34,615 nt of DNA, from NCBI GenBank assembly GCA_019425655.1, contig NQWY01024844.1, positions 1-34,615 of the forward strand, in the 5' to 3' direction. Within the stretch, counting starts at the first letter, position 1, and every line of letters begins with the position of its first letter. The notes under the pieces are model-generated. The model ran no database searches and was not told the origin of the DNA. It saw only the letters and a program-made list of their open reading frames with translations. Below are positions 15,204 to 23,761 of the stretch, in pieces. Made by a program: the position numbers and the translations under genes. The DNA is from Rhizophagus prolifer. Taxonomy: Eukaryota; Glomeromycota; Glomeromycetes; Glomerales; Glomeraceae.

Positions 15204-16568
15204 TTAACAAAGTTGATATTCCGGAGTTGACATAATACTTATCATCAGATGCTTCTTACTTTTCTCCGTATTGAATTGGGTAATCATCTTCTCAAGATTT
15301 TCGCTGGGATTGGCAATCAGCAGCTCAAATAAATCCTGATTAAGGATATTATTGATACTGTCCCAATGTATGTTAATAGTGTTTTGCTTTTTGTTGACGA
15401 CCACTTTTTTCTCGCCTTTTCCCATATTCACATCGTCATTGGATTTAGGTTCTATGTCCAGTGTTTTATAACCGGCCATAACAGCCGGGATTTTCATTCT
15501 TAAAAGTAGAGTGGAACTGTCTATCCATGCAAGTCCGGTAGGCCATCCAGCAACATTTGGCGGTTGCAATAATTCTTGCCCGAGGATTTTTTCAAAATTG
15601 TAAATGGTATCCTTATTTTGCAAATCCATTGGCATTATTCTCCGGATTCCGACAATCAGTTCGACCGGAGATTTTATTTTTGCACCAATGTTTTTTTCAG
15701 AATAAAACCAGTCTGAAAGGAAAATCTCGTCAGCCAAAGCCATTATATCATAATTGGATTTATAAAATTTTTGACTCAGGGATCTGACAATTTTTTCATC
15801 AGGAGTTTCATTGACAAAGAATTTGTAAATTTTTTCTGTGATGAAATGAGCGCATTCTGGTTTTTCGAGAATCATATTAATGATATCAGTTCCACCAAAG
15901 TTTCCGGTTTTTCCTAGAAATTCCTTTTCTTCGGAATCGTGTTGTTTTTCATTATTTACAAATTCTCCAAGGCTATTGTAGCTCCACCCTGTAAAAGCTC
16001 TTGCAGATTCACGAATGTCTTTTTCAGTATAGTTTCCTCTTCCAAGCGTAAACAATTCCATTAGTTCCCTCGCAAAATTTTCGTTGGGCCTGGCCTTTTT
16101 ATTTTGTTGATTATTGAGAAAATTAAGCATTGCAGGAGATTTCGAAACTTCAAAAACCATGTTTTTGAAATTCCCTAACGCATTTTTCCTGAAAACCTCA
16201 ATAATATCTTTATTAAATAATGACTGCTGAATTCTTGTTGCGAAATGTCCGTGCCAGAAAAGTGCCATTTTTTCACGTAGCTGGTAAGGCGTATTGATCA
16301 TTTGAGAATGCCAGGCTTTGCTGATTGCAGAGTTATAATTCTTATTGAACTGGTTCAGTGGCCTTTTGTCAGTTGCTTTTGACATTTCCTGGTATTGTTC
16401 AGGCGTGACAGTTGGAAAATCTGTCAGTAAAACTTTATACTCTGAGTTGTTTTTCAATTCCTGATAAAGCTTTTTCGGACTCAGATTTTTATACTTTTCG
16501 ATATCGTTATGATGAATTCCAAAGCCTGCTCTGGAAATCAAATGCTTATTTTTCAGGAAATTATTCAT
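15204..16568 (-). CDS. DUF1800 domain protein, partner of DUF1501
   Basis: 454 residues from the ATG at 16568. A TTG 39 bases upstream would add 13 residues, but the homologous start is NNFLKNKHLISRAGFG, so the ATG is preferred. DUF1800 landmarks: LISRAGFGIHHNDIEKY, LREKMALFWHGHFATR, ENFARELMELFTLGRGNYTEKDIRESARAFTGW, KIKSPVELIVGIRRIM and LLQPPNVAGWPTGLAWI. No signal peptide is obvious. The biochemical function is unknown. It is the first gene of the two-gene unit with DUF1501, and both look intact. Confidence 0.92.
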   Translation of the reverse strand: MNNFLKNKHLISRAGFGIHHNDIEKYKNLSPKKLYQELKNNSEYKVLLTDFPTVTPEQYQEMSKATDKRPLNQFNKNYNSAISKAWHSQMINTPYQLREKMALFWHGHFATRIQQSLFNKDIIEVFRKNALGNFKNMVFEVSKSPAMLNFLNNQQNKKARPNENFARELMELFTLGRGNYTEKDIRESARAFTGWSYNSLGEFVNNEKQHDSEEKEFLGKTGNFGGTDIINMILEKPECAHFITEKIYKFFVNETPDEKIVRSLSQKFYKSNYDIMALADEIFLSDWFYSEKNIGAKIKSPVELIVGIRRIMPMDLQNKDTIYNFEKILGQELLQPPNVAGWPTGLAWIDSSTLLLRMKIPAVMAGYKTLDIEPKSNDDVNMGKGEKKVVVNKKQNTINIHWDSINNILNQDLFELLIANPSENLEKMITQFNTEKSKKHLMISIMSTPEYQLC

Positions 16569-16731
16569 AAAGTGAGAATTTATCAGTTGGAGTGAGTAAT
16601 CACCCAATTGTTAAATCAAAATTGATGAAAATATCAGTTTGTGAATAAATTTTAATATTTAATTATTTTTAAATAATTGAAAATTAGTTTGTTGGTGGTT
16701 GTATTGTTAGAGTTGTCAAACAAAAAATCTA

Positions 16732-16763
16732 TTTTGGCACGGAATTTACAAGTATGATCTTTG
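16732..16763 (+). promoter_or_regulatory. Promoter of the outer-membrane barrel gene
   Basis: TTTTG (16732-16736) is followed after 19 bases by GATCTTTG (16756-16763), one base off TAnnTTTG. The ATG follows 22 bases later after an AT-rich leader. This is a good Bacteroidetes-type promoter. Confidence 0.62.
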
Positions 16764-16784
16764 TAAAATTTAAAATTTAAAAAT

Positions 16785-17357
16785 ATGAAAACTTTAAAGC
16801 AGTTGGTATTAGGTCTGGGGATTTTGGCTGGAGGATTAGTTTCAGCTCAGAGTGCTGATATGACCAATATGTTCAAAGTAGGCCTTAACACTGGTATATC
16901 AACCGGTGGTAATACAGCCGCAAATCTTGGAGTGGATTTATCTTATCAGAATTTAATAACCCCGGGTTTTGGTCTTGGTATCGCTACAGGTTATAATCAT
17001 TACTTCGGAAAAAACAGAACAATTAACGGAGTAGATGTTGATAACAACGACTTCGGTGTAATTCCAGTTGCGGCACTTTTCAGATTCTATCCACAGCAAA
17101 CCGGATTTTATTTTGGAACAGATTTAGGTTATGGATTTATCGTTGGAGATGATAAAGTAGCGAGTAACGTCAATGTTGACAGACCAGACGGAGGTTTTTA
17201 CATCAGACCGGAAATTGGGTATCACAACCGTGATTGGAACTTTTTTGTACAGTATAACAAAACATTTACAGGAGATAAAGGGCAGATTGCTGATCAGAAA
17301 TATAATGCCGGTGCAATTGGTGTAGGTTTTGCTTACAACATTCCTTTGGGTAAATAA
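16785..17357 (+). CDS. Small outer-membrane beta-barrel protein
   Basis: 190 residues with a signal peptide (LVLGLGILAGGLVSAQ, cleavage near residue 22). The mature part alternates strands and short turns: MFKVGLNTGIS, NLGVDLSYQNL, GFGLGIATGYNHYF, VIPVAALFRFYP, FYFGTDLGYGFIVG, FYIRPEIGYHNRDWNFFVQYNKTF and AIGVGFAYNIPLG. This fits an 8-stranded outer-membrane barrel. No specific function is readable. It stands alone between its own promoter and a strong terminator. Confidence 0.82.
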   Translation: MKTLKQLVLGLGILAGGLVSAQSADMTNMFKVGLNTGISTGGNTAANLGVDLSYQNLITPGFGLGIATGYNHYFGKNRTINGVDVDNNDFGVIPVAALFRFYPQQTGFYFGTDLGYGFIVGDDKVASNVNVDRPDGGFYIRPEIGYHNRDWNFFVQYNKTFTGDKGQIADQKYNAGAIGVGFAYNIPLGK

Positions 17358-17416
17358 TCAGAATTTTTCGGTTTTCTAAGAAAATCCAAAAATATTAATC
17401 AAACTATGACACATAA

Positions 17417-17455
17417 TTAACGTCTTCATTAATTTGGAGGCGTTAATTTTTTTTT
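17417..17455 (+). terminator. Intrinsic terminator after the barrel gene
   Basis: TTAACGTCTTC (17417-17427) pairs over 11 positions (with two G-T pairs) with GGAGGCGTTAA (17436-17446), followed by nine Ts. Confidence 0.9.
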
Positions 17456-17497
17456 AAAACTTATCATACATCAATTTCAATTTTGAATGATTCTAAT

Positions 17498-17505
17498 TAG
17501 ATTTG
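17498..17505 (+). promoter_or_regulatory. Putative -7 element TAGATTTG for the YceI gene
   Basis: TAGATTTG is a full match to TAnnTTTG, 20 bases before the ATG at 17526. A TTTTG lies upstream but too close to be the ideal -33. Confidence 0.55.
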
Positions 17506-17525
17506 CATCATTAAATTATTAAAAA

Positions 17526-18092
17526 ATGAAAAAAGTATTATTACTAGCAGTTTTAGCAAGTGGGTTAGCGTTTGGACAGACAAAGAAATTAACGAGTTCC
17601 GATGTACACTGGTGGGGTTATAAAATTGCAAAAACAGAAGCATCTTCTCATGATGGAACTGTAAATGTAAAATCGGGTAACCTTGTTCTTAAAAACGGTG
17701 CAGTTGTAGGCGGAGAATTTGTATTAGATATGACAACTATTAATTCTACAGATTTATCAGGAGAATATCAAGGAAAATTGAATGGTCACTTGAAAAATGG
17801 TGATTTCTTCGAGGTTGAAAAGTTCCCGACTGCAACGTATAAAATTACTTCTGTAAAGAAAAACTCAAACAAAGATTACAATTTTGTAGTTAACGGAAAC
17901 CTGACTGTAAAAGGTAAAACAAACCCGGTGTCTTTTCCAGCAAAAATCACATCGAACAAAGGTGTTGTAACTTTGGAATCGGATAAATTTTCTTTTGACA
18001 GACAAAAATTTGATGTAGCTTACAAATCTACGATGCAGGACGTTCTAGTAAAGGATGATGTAGACTTGAAAGTAAAAGTGAGTGTGAAATAA
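17526..18092 (+). CDS. YceI-family periplasmic lipid-binding-like protein
   Basis: 188 residues. The signal peptide (KKVLLLAVLASGLAFGQ, cleavage near residue 18) precedes a lipocalin-like barrel with YceI landmarks: SSDVHWWGYKIAKTEASSHDGTV, LNGHLKNGDFFEVEKFPTATY, VNGNLTVKGKTNPVSFP and SFDRQKFDVAYKST. YceI barrels bind long isoprenoid chains in a central tunnel. The cellular role here is not known. It is monocistronic with its own -7 box and terminator. Confidence 0.93.
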   Translation: MKKVLLLAVLASGLAFGQTKKLTSSDVHWWGYKIAKTEASSHDGTVNVKSGNLVLKNGAVVGGEFVLDMTTINSTDLSGEYQGKLNGHLKNGDFFEVEKFPTATYKITSVKKNSNKDYNFVVNGNLTVKGKTNPVSFPAKITSNKGVVTLESDKFSFDRQKFDVAYKSTMQDVLVKDDVDLKVKVSVK

Positions 18093-18118
18093 TTTCGGAA
18101 AAATATATGATTTTTCGG

Positions 18119-18145
18119 GAGCAGAATTTTTTCTGCTCTTTTTTT
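18119..18145 (+). terminator. Intrinsic terminator after the YceI gene
   Basis: GAGCAGAA (18119-18126) pairs with TTCTGCTC (18131-18138) around TTTT and is followed by seven Ts. Confidence 0.9.
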
Positions 18146-18150
18146 GTTGT

Positions 18151-18158
18151 TAAATTTG
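18151..18158 (+). promoter_or_regulatory. Putative -7 element TAAATTTG for the hydrolase gene
   Basis: TAAATTTG matches TAnnTTTG, 26 bases before the ATG at 18185. It supports that ATG over one at 18107, which would lie upstream of the promoter and inside the previous terminator. Confidence 0.5.
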
Positions 18159-18184
18159 ACCAAAACACAAAAGAATTTTACCAA

Positions 18185-18826
18185 ATGAAATTATACATCA
18201 TAAGTGGTCTTGGTGCAGATGAAAAAGTTCTGGAAAAACTGACTTTCAATCCGGAAGTTGAGGTAGTTCACATTCCTTGGCTAATCCCTGAAAAAAATGA
18301 GGATTTCTATCATTATGTTAATAGGATGTCTGCTGTAATAGATGATTCAGAAGATTTTTATTTAATGGGATATTCATTTGGAGGGATAATGGTACAGGAG
18401 ATTCATAAGCTGAAACCTGCAAAAAAAATTGTCATCTTGGGAAGCATTCGTTCAGATCAGGAAAAGTCGATTTTCATCAAAGCAGGCGGTAAAATTAATG
18501 CCGTTAAATATATACCGTTAAAATTTTTTGGTAACAGTAGTTCAATTTTATATGCGTTTCTAAAAAGAATATTCGATTCCAAAAACAGCAATCTTAATCA
18601 ATATCTGACAATTAAAGATCCACATTATCTGAAATGGTCTATGGATAAAGTTGCGAAGTGGAAATTCGAAAAACTGCCCGATGTGATTCAGATTTTGGCT
18701 GACAAAGACATCGTTTTCCCAATCAAAAATTCCCGACCGGATTTTGTCGTCAAAAATGCAACACATCTTTTCCCATTAACCAAAGCAAAACAAGTTTCCG
18801 AGATTCTCAAAACTATTTTTGTATAA
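18185..18826 (+). CDS. Alpha/beta hydrolase
   Basis: 213 residues from ATG 18185 (MKLYIISGLGADEKVL). The longer frame from 18107 is rejected because it would overlap a terminator and the promoter box. The nucleophile elbow is FYLMGYSFGGIMVQEI (Ser in GYSFGG), the acid is probably the Asp in ILADKDIVFPI, and the base is His in NATHLFPLTKA. The domain is compact with no signal peptide, so a cytoplasmic hydrolase or esterase is likely; the substrate is unknown. Confidence 0.85.
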   Translation: MKLYIISGLGADEKVLEKLTFNPEVEVVHIPWLIPEKNEDFYHYVNRMSAVIDDSEDFYLMGYSFGGIMVQEIHKLKPAKKIVILGSIRSDQEKSIFIKAGGKINAVKYIPLKFFGNSSSILYAFLKRIFDSKNSNLNQYLTIKDPHYLKWSMDKVAKWKFEKLPDVIQILADKDIVFPIKNSRPDFVVKNATHLFPLTKAKQVSEILKTIFV

Positions 18827-18830
18827 TTTT

Positions 18831-18945
18831 TTGGGCAGCTATTTCCGTCTTCCTCTCCCAAACCCAACGTAGTGGTTCGACGTAGTCAATCTTTTCACTT
18901 TCCTTCGCTGCGTAAAAAGGATTTTTGCTCAAGCTGGGCTGCGTG
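18831..18945 (-). repeat. Dispersed intergenic element, copy B (inverted relative to copy A)
   Basis: Read on the minus strand this contains GCAGCCCAGCTT, TCCTTTTTACGCA (18921-18909), AGTGAAAAGA (18899-18890) and GACGGA (18849-18844), in the same order as copy A at 11659-11753. The first two shared blocks are separated by exactly 9 bases in both copies. The middle differs and is longer here, including a small inverted repeat ACGTAGT..CGACGTAG. The ends carry GCAGC/GCTGC, which can pair. Confidence 0.7.
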
Positions 18946-18982
18946 TGACATTCGCTGTTAAAATTAATAGTACAAATCAATA

Positions 18983-19062
18983 TTTTGTCATTCAGAGCGA
19001 AACGGAGTAAAGCATGGAATCTAATCTATCAATTTGCGTAGAGATTCCTACAAAATGACAAA
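18983..19062. repeat. Palindromic intergenic repeat (REP/MITE-like)
   Basis: TTTTGTCATT (18983-18992) and AATGACAAA (19054-19062) are inverted ends. An inner pair GGAATCT (19016-19022) / AGATTCC (19042-19048) makes a second stem. This structure resembles the TTGTCATTC...GAATGACAA intergenic repeats I recall from many Flavobacteriia; it is about 80 bp and non-coding. It lies between the hydrolase and the broken serine dehydratase. Confidence 0.7.
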
Positions 19063-19085
19063 GTTGTATGGTGTTTCTTTGTTGA

Positions 19086-19160
19086 GTTTTACACTTTTGT
19101 GAACCTTAAAAATATTTTCAATAATTTCAAAAAACTTTGCGCTCTTTGCGTTCAGCAACA
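19086..19160. repeat. Possible dispersed short sequence with CTTTGCG doublet
   Basis: The stretch contains ACTTTTGTGAACCTTAAA and then ACTTTGCGCTCTTTGCGTT, where CTTTGCG occurs twice 9 bases apart. I recall near-identical strings in intergenic DNA of related bacteria, but only one copy is in this window, so the repeat status is an inference. Confidence 0.35.
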
Positions 19161-19229
19161 ATAACAATATAAAGTTGTATCGGTTTCAAAAATCAATTAC
19201 ATTTACAAACGATAATTTTTTACAATTGA

Positions 19230-20617
19230 ATGGAATCTATCAGTGTTTTTGATATCATAAAAATCGGGATTGGACCATCTTCTTCCCACACAATGGGACC
19301 TTGGAACGCAGCGAAAATGTTTCTGGATTTAGTCAGACGAAATCATTCTTTTTTGGCTCTCTGGCAAAAACCGGTGTTGGGCACGGAACTGACATTGCAG
19401 GAATGCTTGGTCTCAGTGGAGAAAACTTCCGAACCATTGATACCAATAAAATTGATGAAAAAATTGAAAAAATAAAATCGGAACAAAAAATCAATCTTGG
19501 AGGAGAAGTCTGGTTGCCGTTTATCTACGGATATCATTTGATCCTTAACAAAGAAAGATCCCTAGATTTTCATCCCAACGGAATGATTTTCAAAGTTATT
19601 TTCCAAAACGGTGAAGAATTTAGTCAGGATTATTATTCCGTTGGAGGTGGATTTGTCGCAACCAAAGAAGATAATTCTATGGAAGACAGATGCGTAAGGA
19701 CATTATACCCATGTCATCATGGTAGCGACATACTGAAGTACTGTGAAAAACTGAATCTCAATAAAATTTCTGATTTGGTTTTGTTAAATGAGGAATCTTG
19801 GAGAACTCAGGAAGAAACCCGTCAGAAAGCTCTAGAGATTTGGGATAACATCAAAGATTGTGTTTACAAGAGCATCAACAAAAAAGGAATTCTTCCCGGC
19901 GGTTTGAACGTTACGAGACGTGCTTCCGAAATGAATGAGAAATTGCTTGGAACTCAGATCTACAAAAATAAGAACGAGTGGTTCGAAATGGTAAAAAATG
20001 AGCAGAAAACTTTCAGTTCAGTTACCAAGTGGGTTTCCTGTTTTGCTCTTGCTGTGAATGAAGAGAACGCATCTTTCGGAAGGATCATTACAGCTCCAAC
20101 TAATGGCGCAAGTGGTGTGATTCCTGCAGTTTTGATGTATGCCCAGACTTTTACAGAATTCAATTCTCAAGAAGACATTATCAGATTTCTTTTGGTTGCG
20201 GGAGAAATCGGAACTTTATTTAAAAAGAACGCCACTATCTCCGCAGCAATGGGTGGTTGTCAGGCAGAAGTTGGTGTTTCTTCAGCAATGGCAGCCGCTG
20301 GACTAACTGAGATTTCTGGAGGAACACCGGGACAAGTTCTGATGGCGGCAGAAATCGCAATGGAACATCATCTTGGATTAACCTGTGATCCGATTGGCGG
20401 ATTGGTTCAAATCCCTTGCATCGAACGAAATTCTATGGGCGCAATGAAAGCGATTACCGCAGCATCATTAGCCTTGGATGGCGACCCAACCAAAGCGAAA
20501 GTGTCTTTGGATAGTGTTATCAAATCGATGTGGGAAACAGCATTGGATATGAATTCTAAATACAAAGAAACTTCCGAAGGTGGTTTAGCTGTTGCTGTGA
20601 ATGTTGCCGAATGTTAA
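19230..20617 (+). pseudogene. sdaA: Broken L-serine ammonia-lyase (serine dehydratase)
   Basis: The first frame (from ATG 19230) encodes [37 protein letters not shown], the conserved N-terminus. The second frame resumes at [19 protein letters not shown] and runs to the stop at 20617 with the rest of the single-chain enzyme: cluster-region cysteines in GGCQAEVGVSS and GLTCDPIGGLVQIPCIERN, TAPTNGASGVIPAVLMY, and the C-terminal cysteine tail NVAEC. The junction near 19335-19350 is about nine residues short compared with E. coli SdaA between SSSHT and GSL, so a short deletion with frame change is likely. The span of 1388 nt fits a loss of 3n+1 bases. The intact enzyme converts L-serine to pyruvate and ammonia using a [4Fe-4S] cluster. 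The rest of the sequence is clean, so the break is recent or artefactual. Confidence 0.85.
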
Positions 20618-20642
20618 GATAGTGGGATAATATTAATTTTTG

Positions 20643-21872
20643 ATGCGAAGAGATTTACGATATATATTAAGTTACAAAGTTTTTCTTCTATTTAATATTT
20701 TAATGCTTGTTGCTAGAATATTGTATTCTCTTAAGCAAGGATTTATCGCTTTGACTTTTGAAGATTGGGATATCGCTAATAATTTGATAAAATATGGTGT
20801 TTATGCGGAGTTTATAGAAGTAGGTTCTACAGCTTATAAAATGCCTGTTAATCCACTATTTCTTGCTTTTTTTGTTTGGCTGTTTGGTAAAAATGCGATG
20901 ATGATGGCAGTTATTGCCCAGAGTATTATATATTTTTTGATTCCAATATTAATTGTTAGGATTTGTAAAATTTTTTCTCAGGAAAAAGTGGGAATGCTTA
21001 CATCCTATTTCTTTATTTTTTCTCCGTTCTATTTTATATATGTCAATACCTTAGAGAATACTAATATTTTTATATTAATATTTCTCAATTTTTTATATTG
21101 GTTTTTTAAGATATGGAAGCAAGGTTCTACAAACAAACGGGTAATATTATTCTCTATTAGTTCGGCTTTGCTTTTTTTGTGTCAGGTTGTGACGGTTCCA
21201 TTTGGAATAATTCTTATAATATCTTTATTTCTTTTCAAAAAAATAGAAGTTAAAAAAGTTTTAATTATTGCGTCTTTAGTGTTTGTCTTGTATTCTCCTT
21301 GGGTAATACGCAATTATATCGTTTTTGACAGAATCATATTGTCAAAAACCCCTGTTTGGCAAAACAGGCATTTTGGATATTTTGAAGAGACGCAAGTATT
21401 CAAGGATTTACAGAAAGTACCCTTAAAAAAAGCAGGCGAAATTCGAAGAATCAGAACACACACAAATGAATTCCAAATGGAAAAGATTTATAAAAGAGAA
21501 GTATTAGAATTTGAAAAAAAAGATAAGTACTTGATTATTAAAAAAGCCTTAGCAAATTTCTTGTATCTATGGTATGTACCTTCAAGGTATTTTTATGATA
21601 ATTCATTTTCAATAATAGGCAGAAAAGTATTTGTTATGACCATTAATTTACTAACAGTATTTTCCTTGATTAGCTTAATAAAAAGAAAACAATGCTTATT
21701 GTTTATGTTTTCTATTTTATTATTCATTAATTTTACAGTTCCTTATATGATAGGTCAAGCTGCGATGACAAGATTTAAGTTAGATTTTGAATGGTATCAA
21801 TTATTTTTAGCTGCTTATTTTTTAAAATTTAATTTTAAAAGGTTCGGAAACGACTCATTAGCTAAGAATTAA
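20643..21872 (+). CDS. GT-C type membrane glycosyltransferase (GT39/ArnT-like)
   Basis: 409 residues from ATG 20643 (a TTG immediately before it is an unlikely start). There are about ten hydrophobic helices. The first large loop has TFEDWDIANNLIKYG and SGTAYKMPVNPLFL-like residues (STAYKMPVNPLFLAFF), the position and acidic character expected of the catalytic loop of GT-C enzymes using polyprenyl-phosphate sugars. YSPWVIRNYIVF further on is typical of the GT39/GT83 superfamily. The donor and acceptor cannot be told. The gene is visibly more AT-rich than its neighbours and interrupts two conserved housekeeping genes, which may indicate separate acquisition. It starts 25 bp after the serine dehydratase stop. 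Confidence 0.78.
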   Translation: MRRDLRYILSYKVFLLFNILMLVARILYSLKQGFIALTFEDWDIANNLIKYGVYAEFIEVGSTAYKMPVNPLFLAFFVWLFGKNAMMMAVIAQSIIYFLIPILIVRICKIFSQEKVGMLTSYFFIFSPFYFIYVNTLENTNIFILIFLNFLYWFFKIWKQGSTNKRVILFSISSALLFLCQVVTVPFGIILIISLFLFKKIEVKKVLIIASLVFVLYSPWVIRNYIVFDRIILSKTPVWQNRHFGYFEETQVFKDLQKVPLKKAGEIRRIRTHTNEFQMEKIYKREVLEFEKKDKYLIIKKALANFLYLWYVPSRYFYDNSFSIIGRKVFVMTINLLTVFSLISLIKRKQCLLFMFSILLFINFTVPYMIGQAAMTRFKLDFEWYQLFLAAYFLKFNFKRFGNDSLAKN

Positions 21873-21898
21873 TGAAAAATTAATTTTGCAAAAAAGTA

Positions 21899-21934
21899 TT
21901 GAAATTATTATCAAAAATAAAATTCGTATCTTTG
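21899..21934 (+). promoter_or_regulatory. Putative promoter of the DEAD-box gene
   Basis: TATCTTTG (21927-21934) is a perfect TAnnTTTG match 22 bases before the ATG. The nearest TTG (21899-21901) is 25 bases upstream, slightly far for a -33 element. Confidence 0.58.
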
Positions 21935-21956
21935 CAGCAAATTAGACGATCTTTAA

Positions 21957-23611
21957 ATGAATTTATTTACGGAATCCAATCTTAGCGCTGAAGTTCTTCA
22001 GGCGATTGGCGACCTCGGCTTCGTAGAGCCGACAGAAATCCAAAAACAGACTATTCCTTTTATCTCTACAGATACTCGCGATCTCATCGCACTTGCGGCA
22101 ACAGGAACAGGCAAAACAGCAGCATTTTCGCTTCCGATTTTGGATATGATAGACGACAACAGTCGTAAAATCCAATTATTGGTGCTTTGCCCTACTCGTG
22201 AACTTTGCCTTCAGATTACCAAAGACATCAAAAATTATACAAAATACCTGAAAAACATCAAAACTACAGCAGTTTATGGTGGTAGCAGTATTATGGATCA
22301 GATCCGATCTTTGAGAGACAAACCGCAGATTATTGTGGGAACTCCGGGGCGTGTGATCGACATGATTGGCAGAAAAGCTTTAGATTTTTCTGAAGTACAA
22401 TGGGTAGTTTTGGATGAAGCTGACGAAATGTTATCAATGGGGTTCAAAGATGATTTGGAAACAATTCTTAGCGAAACTCCGGATACAAAACAGACTTTTT
22501 TATTCTCTGCAACGATGAACAAAGAAGTAGAACGTATCTCTAAAAATTATTTGACGAATCCTCACAGAATTTCTGTTGGGTCTATCAATGCGGTTAAGAA
22601 AAATATCAAGCACGAATATTATGTGGTTGGTTACAGGCAGAAAAAAGAGGCTTTGAAGCGATTGATTGATGCTAATCCGAACCAATACTCAATTATCTTT
22701 TGCAGAACCAGAATGGAAACTCAGGAAGTTGCAGACTTCCTGATGCAAAACGGTTATGCTGCAGATGCTCTTCACGGTGATCTTTCGCAAGCACAGAGAG
22801 ATACGGTGATGAAGAAATTCAGATTGAAAAACATTGATATCCTGGTTGCGACAGACGTTGCAGCTAGAGGTTTGGATGTGGATTCTTTGACGCACGTTGT
22901 CCATTTTTCTTTACCAGATGATCCGGAAGTTTTTGTTCACAGGAGTGGTAGAACAGGACGTGCAGGAAAAGACGGGATTTCTATGGCATTAATCAAGCCG
23001 GAAGAAAGCAGAAAATTGAAGCGGAGAAGAAAATCCCTACAGGAAAAGATATTATCAAAGCTCAGGTTGGTGGTGTTTTTGAAAAATTATTGACAGAACA
23101 CGAAGATTTCTTCGAATTTGATGATTCTTTGATTCCTGATCTTTCCAGCTTTACTAAAGAAGAATTGGTTCATCAGTTACTACAATTCCAACTGAAAGAT
23201 CTTGCGACTTATTATAAAGACAGAAACGATATCCAACAGCAAGAATTCAATACTAGAGGAGACGATAGAGGTAGCAGAAGAGAAAGAGGAAGAGAGCGTG
23301 AGAGAAATGGTGAAAAAAGAGAAAGAAGAGACCGAAATGACAGAGGTGGAAAACCGAGAAGAAAGAATGAGGATATGGTAAGATTCTTCTTCAATCTTGG
23401 AAAAAGAGACCAACTGAAAAAAATGGATATGTTGGAGATCATCAACAAGGCAACTTCCAAATCCAAAAAGAGAGCTGACATTGGTGATATCGAAATCTTG
23501 GACAAGTTCAGTTTCTTTGAAATCGAAAAGTCATTCAAGAATGAAGTTTTGGATGGATTAACTAGTATGAAATTTCGGGGAAAAGAAATGCGTGCAGAAG
23601 TTGCAAATTAA
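21957..23611 (+). pseudogene. Broken DEAD-box RNA helicase (DeaD/CsdA-like, DbpA-type C-terminus)
   Basis: The first frame holds the whole helicase core: Q motif FVEPTEIQKQTIPF, ATGTGKTAAFSLPIL (motif I), PTRELCLQ, VLDEADEMLSMGF (DEAD), LFSATM, IIFCRTRMETQEV, TDVAARGLDVDSL and HRSGRTGRAGKDG. It then runs out of frame and stops at 23093. The second frame resumes with KKIPTGKDIIKAQVGGVFEKLLTEHEDF and continues to an Arg/Glu/Asp-rich linker and a DbpA-like RNA-binding domain (MVRFFFNLGKRDQLKK, ADIGDIEILDKFSFFEIE) ending at 23611. At the junction AAAATTGAAG (23012-23021) reads K-L-K in frame one and K-I-E-A in frame two. Family members carry both, about nine residues apart, so collapse between 10-bp direct repeats explains the break, and the 3n+1 length fits. 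The N-terminal core could still be expressed alone. Confidence 0.87.
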
Positions 23612-23648
23612 TGAACAATATTTGTTTATAATTAGAAAATTATTATGT

Positions 23649-23675
23649 AAAAACCTGTTAATCAACAGGTTTTTC
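23649..23675 (+). terminator. Intrinsic terminator after the DEAD-box gene
   Basis: AAAAACCTGTT (23649-23659) pairs perfectly with AACAGGTTTTT (23664-23674) around ATCA. It separates the helicase from the phosphate pair. Confidence 0.9.
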
Positions 23676-23761
23676 TTGTTTTTAATCTTAATAATTATTT
23701 AACATAAAAATTTTCATCGCCTTTTGTTTTTTATCATATTTGCAGAAATTAACATTAAAAA

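Noticed and set aside
18107-18184. Upstream ATG giving a 26-residue extension of the hydrolase
   Set aside because: The extension overlaps a strong terminator and the -7 box, and the family start matches the later ATG.
23250-23380. Tandem repeat or CRISPR-like array in the helicase linker
   Set aside because: It is an irregular Arg/Glu/Asp codon bias with no repeat-spacer structure.
23180-23538. Two antisense frames over the helicase linker
   Set aside because: They are low-complexity serine/leucine shadows of the Arg/Glu-rich coding region.
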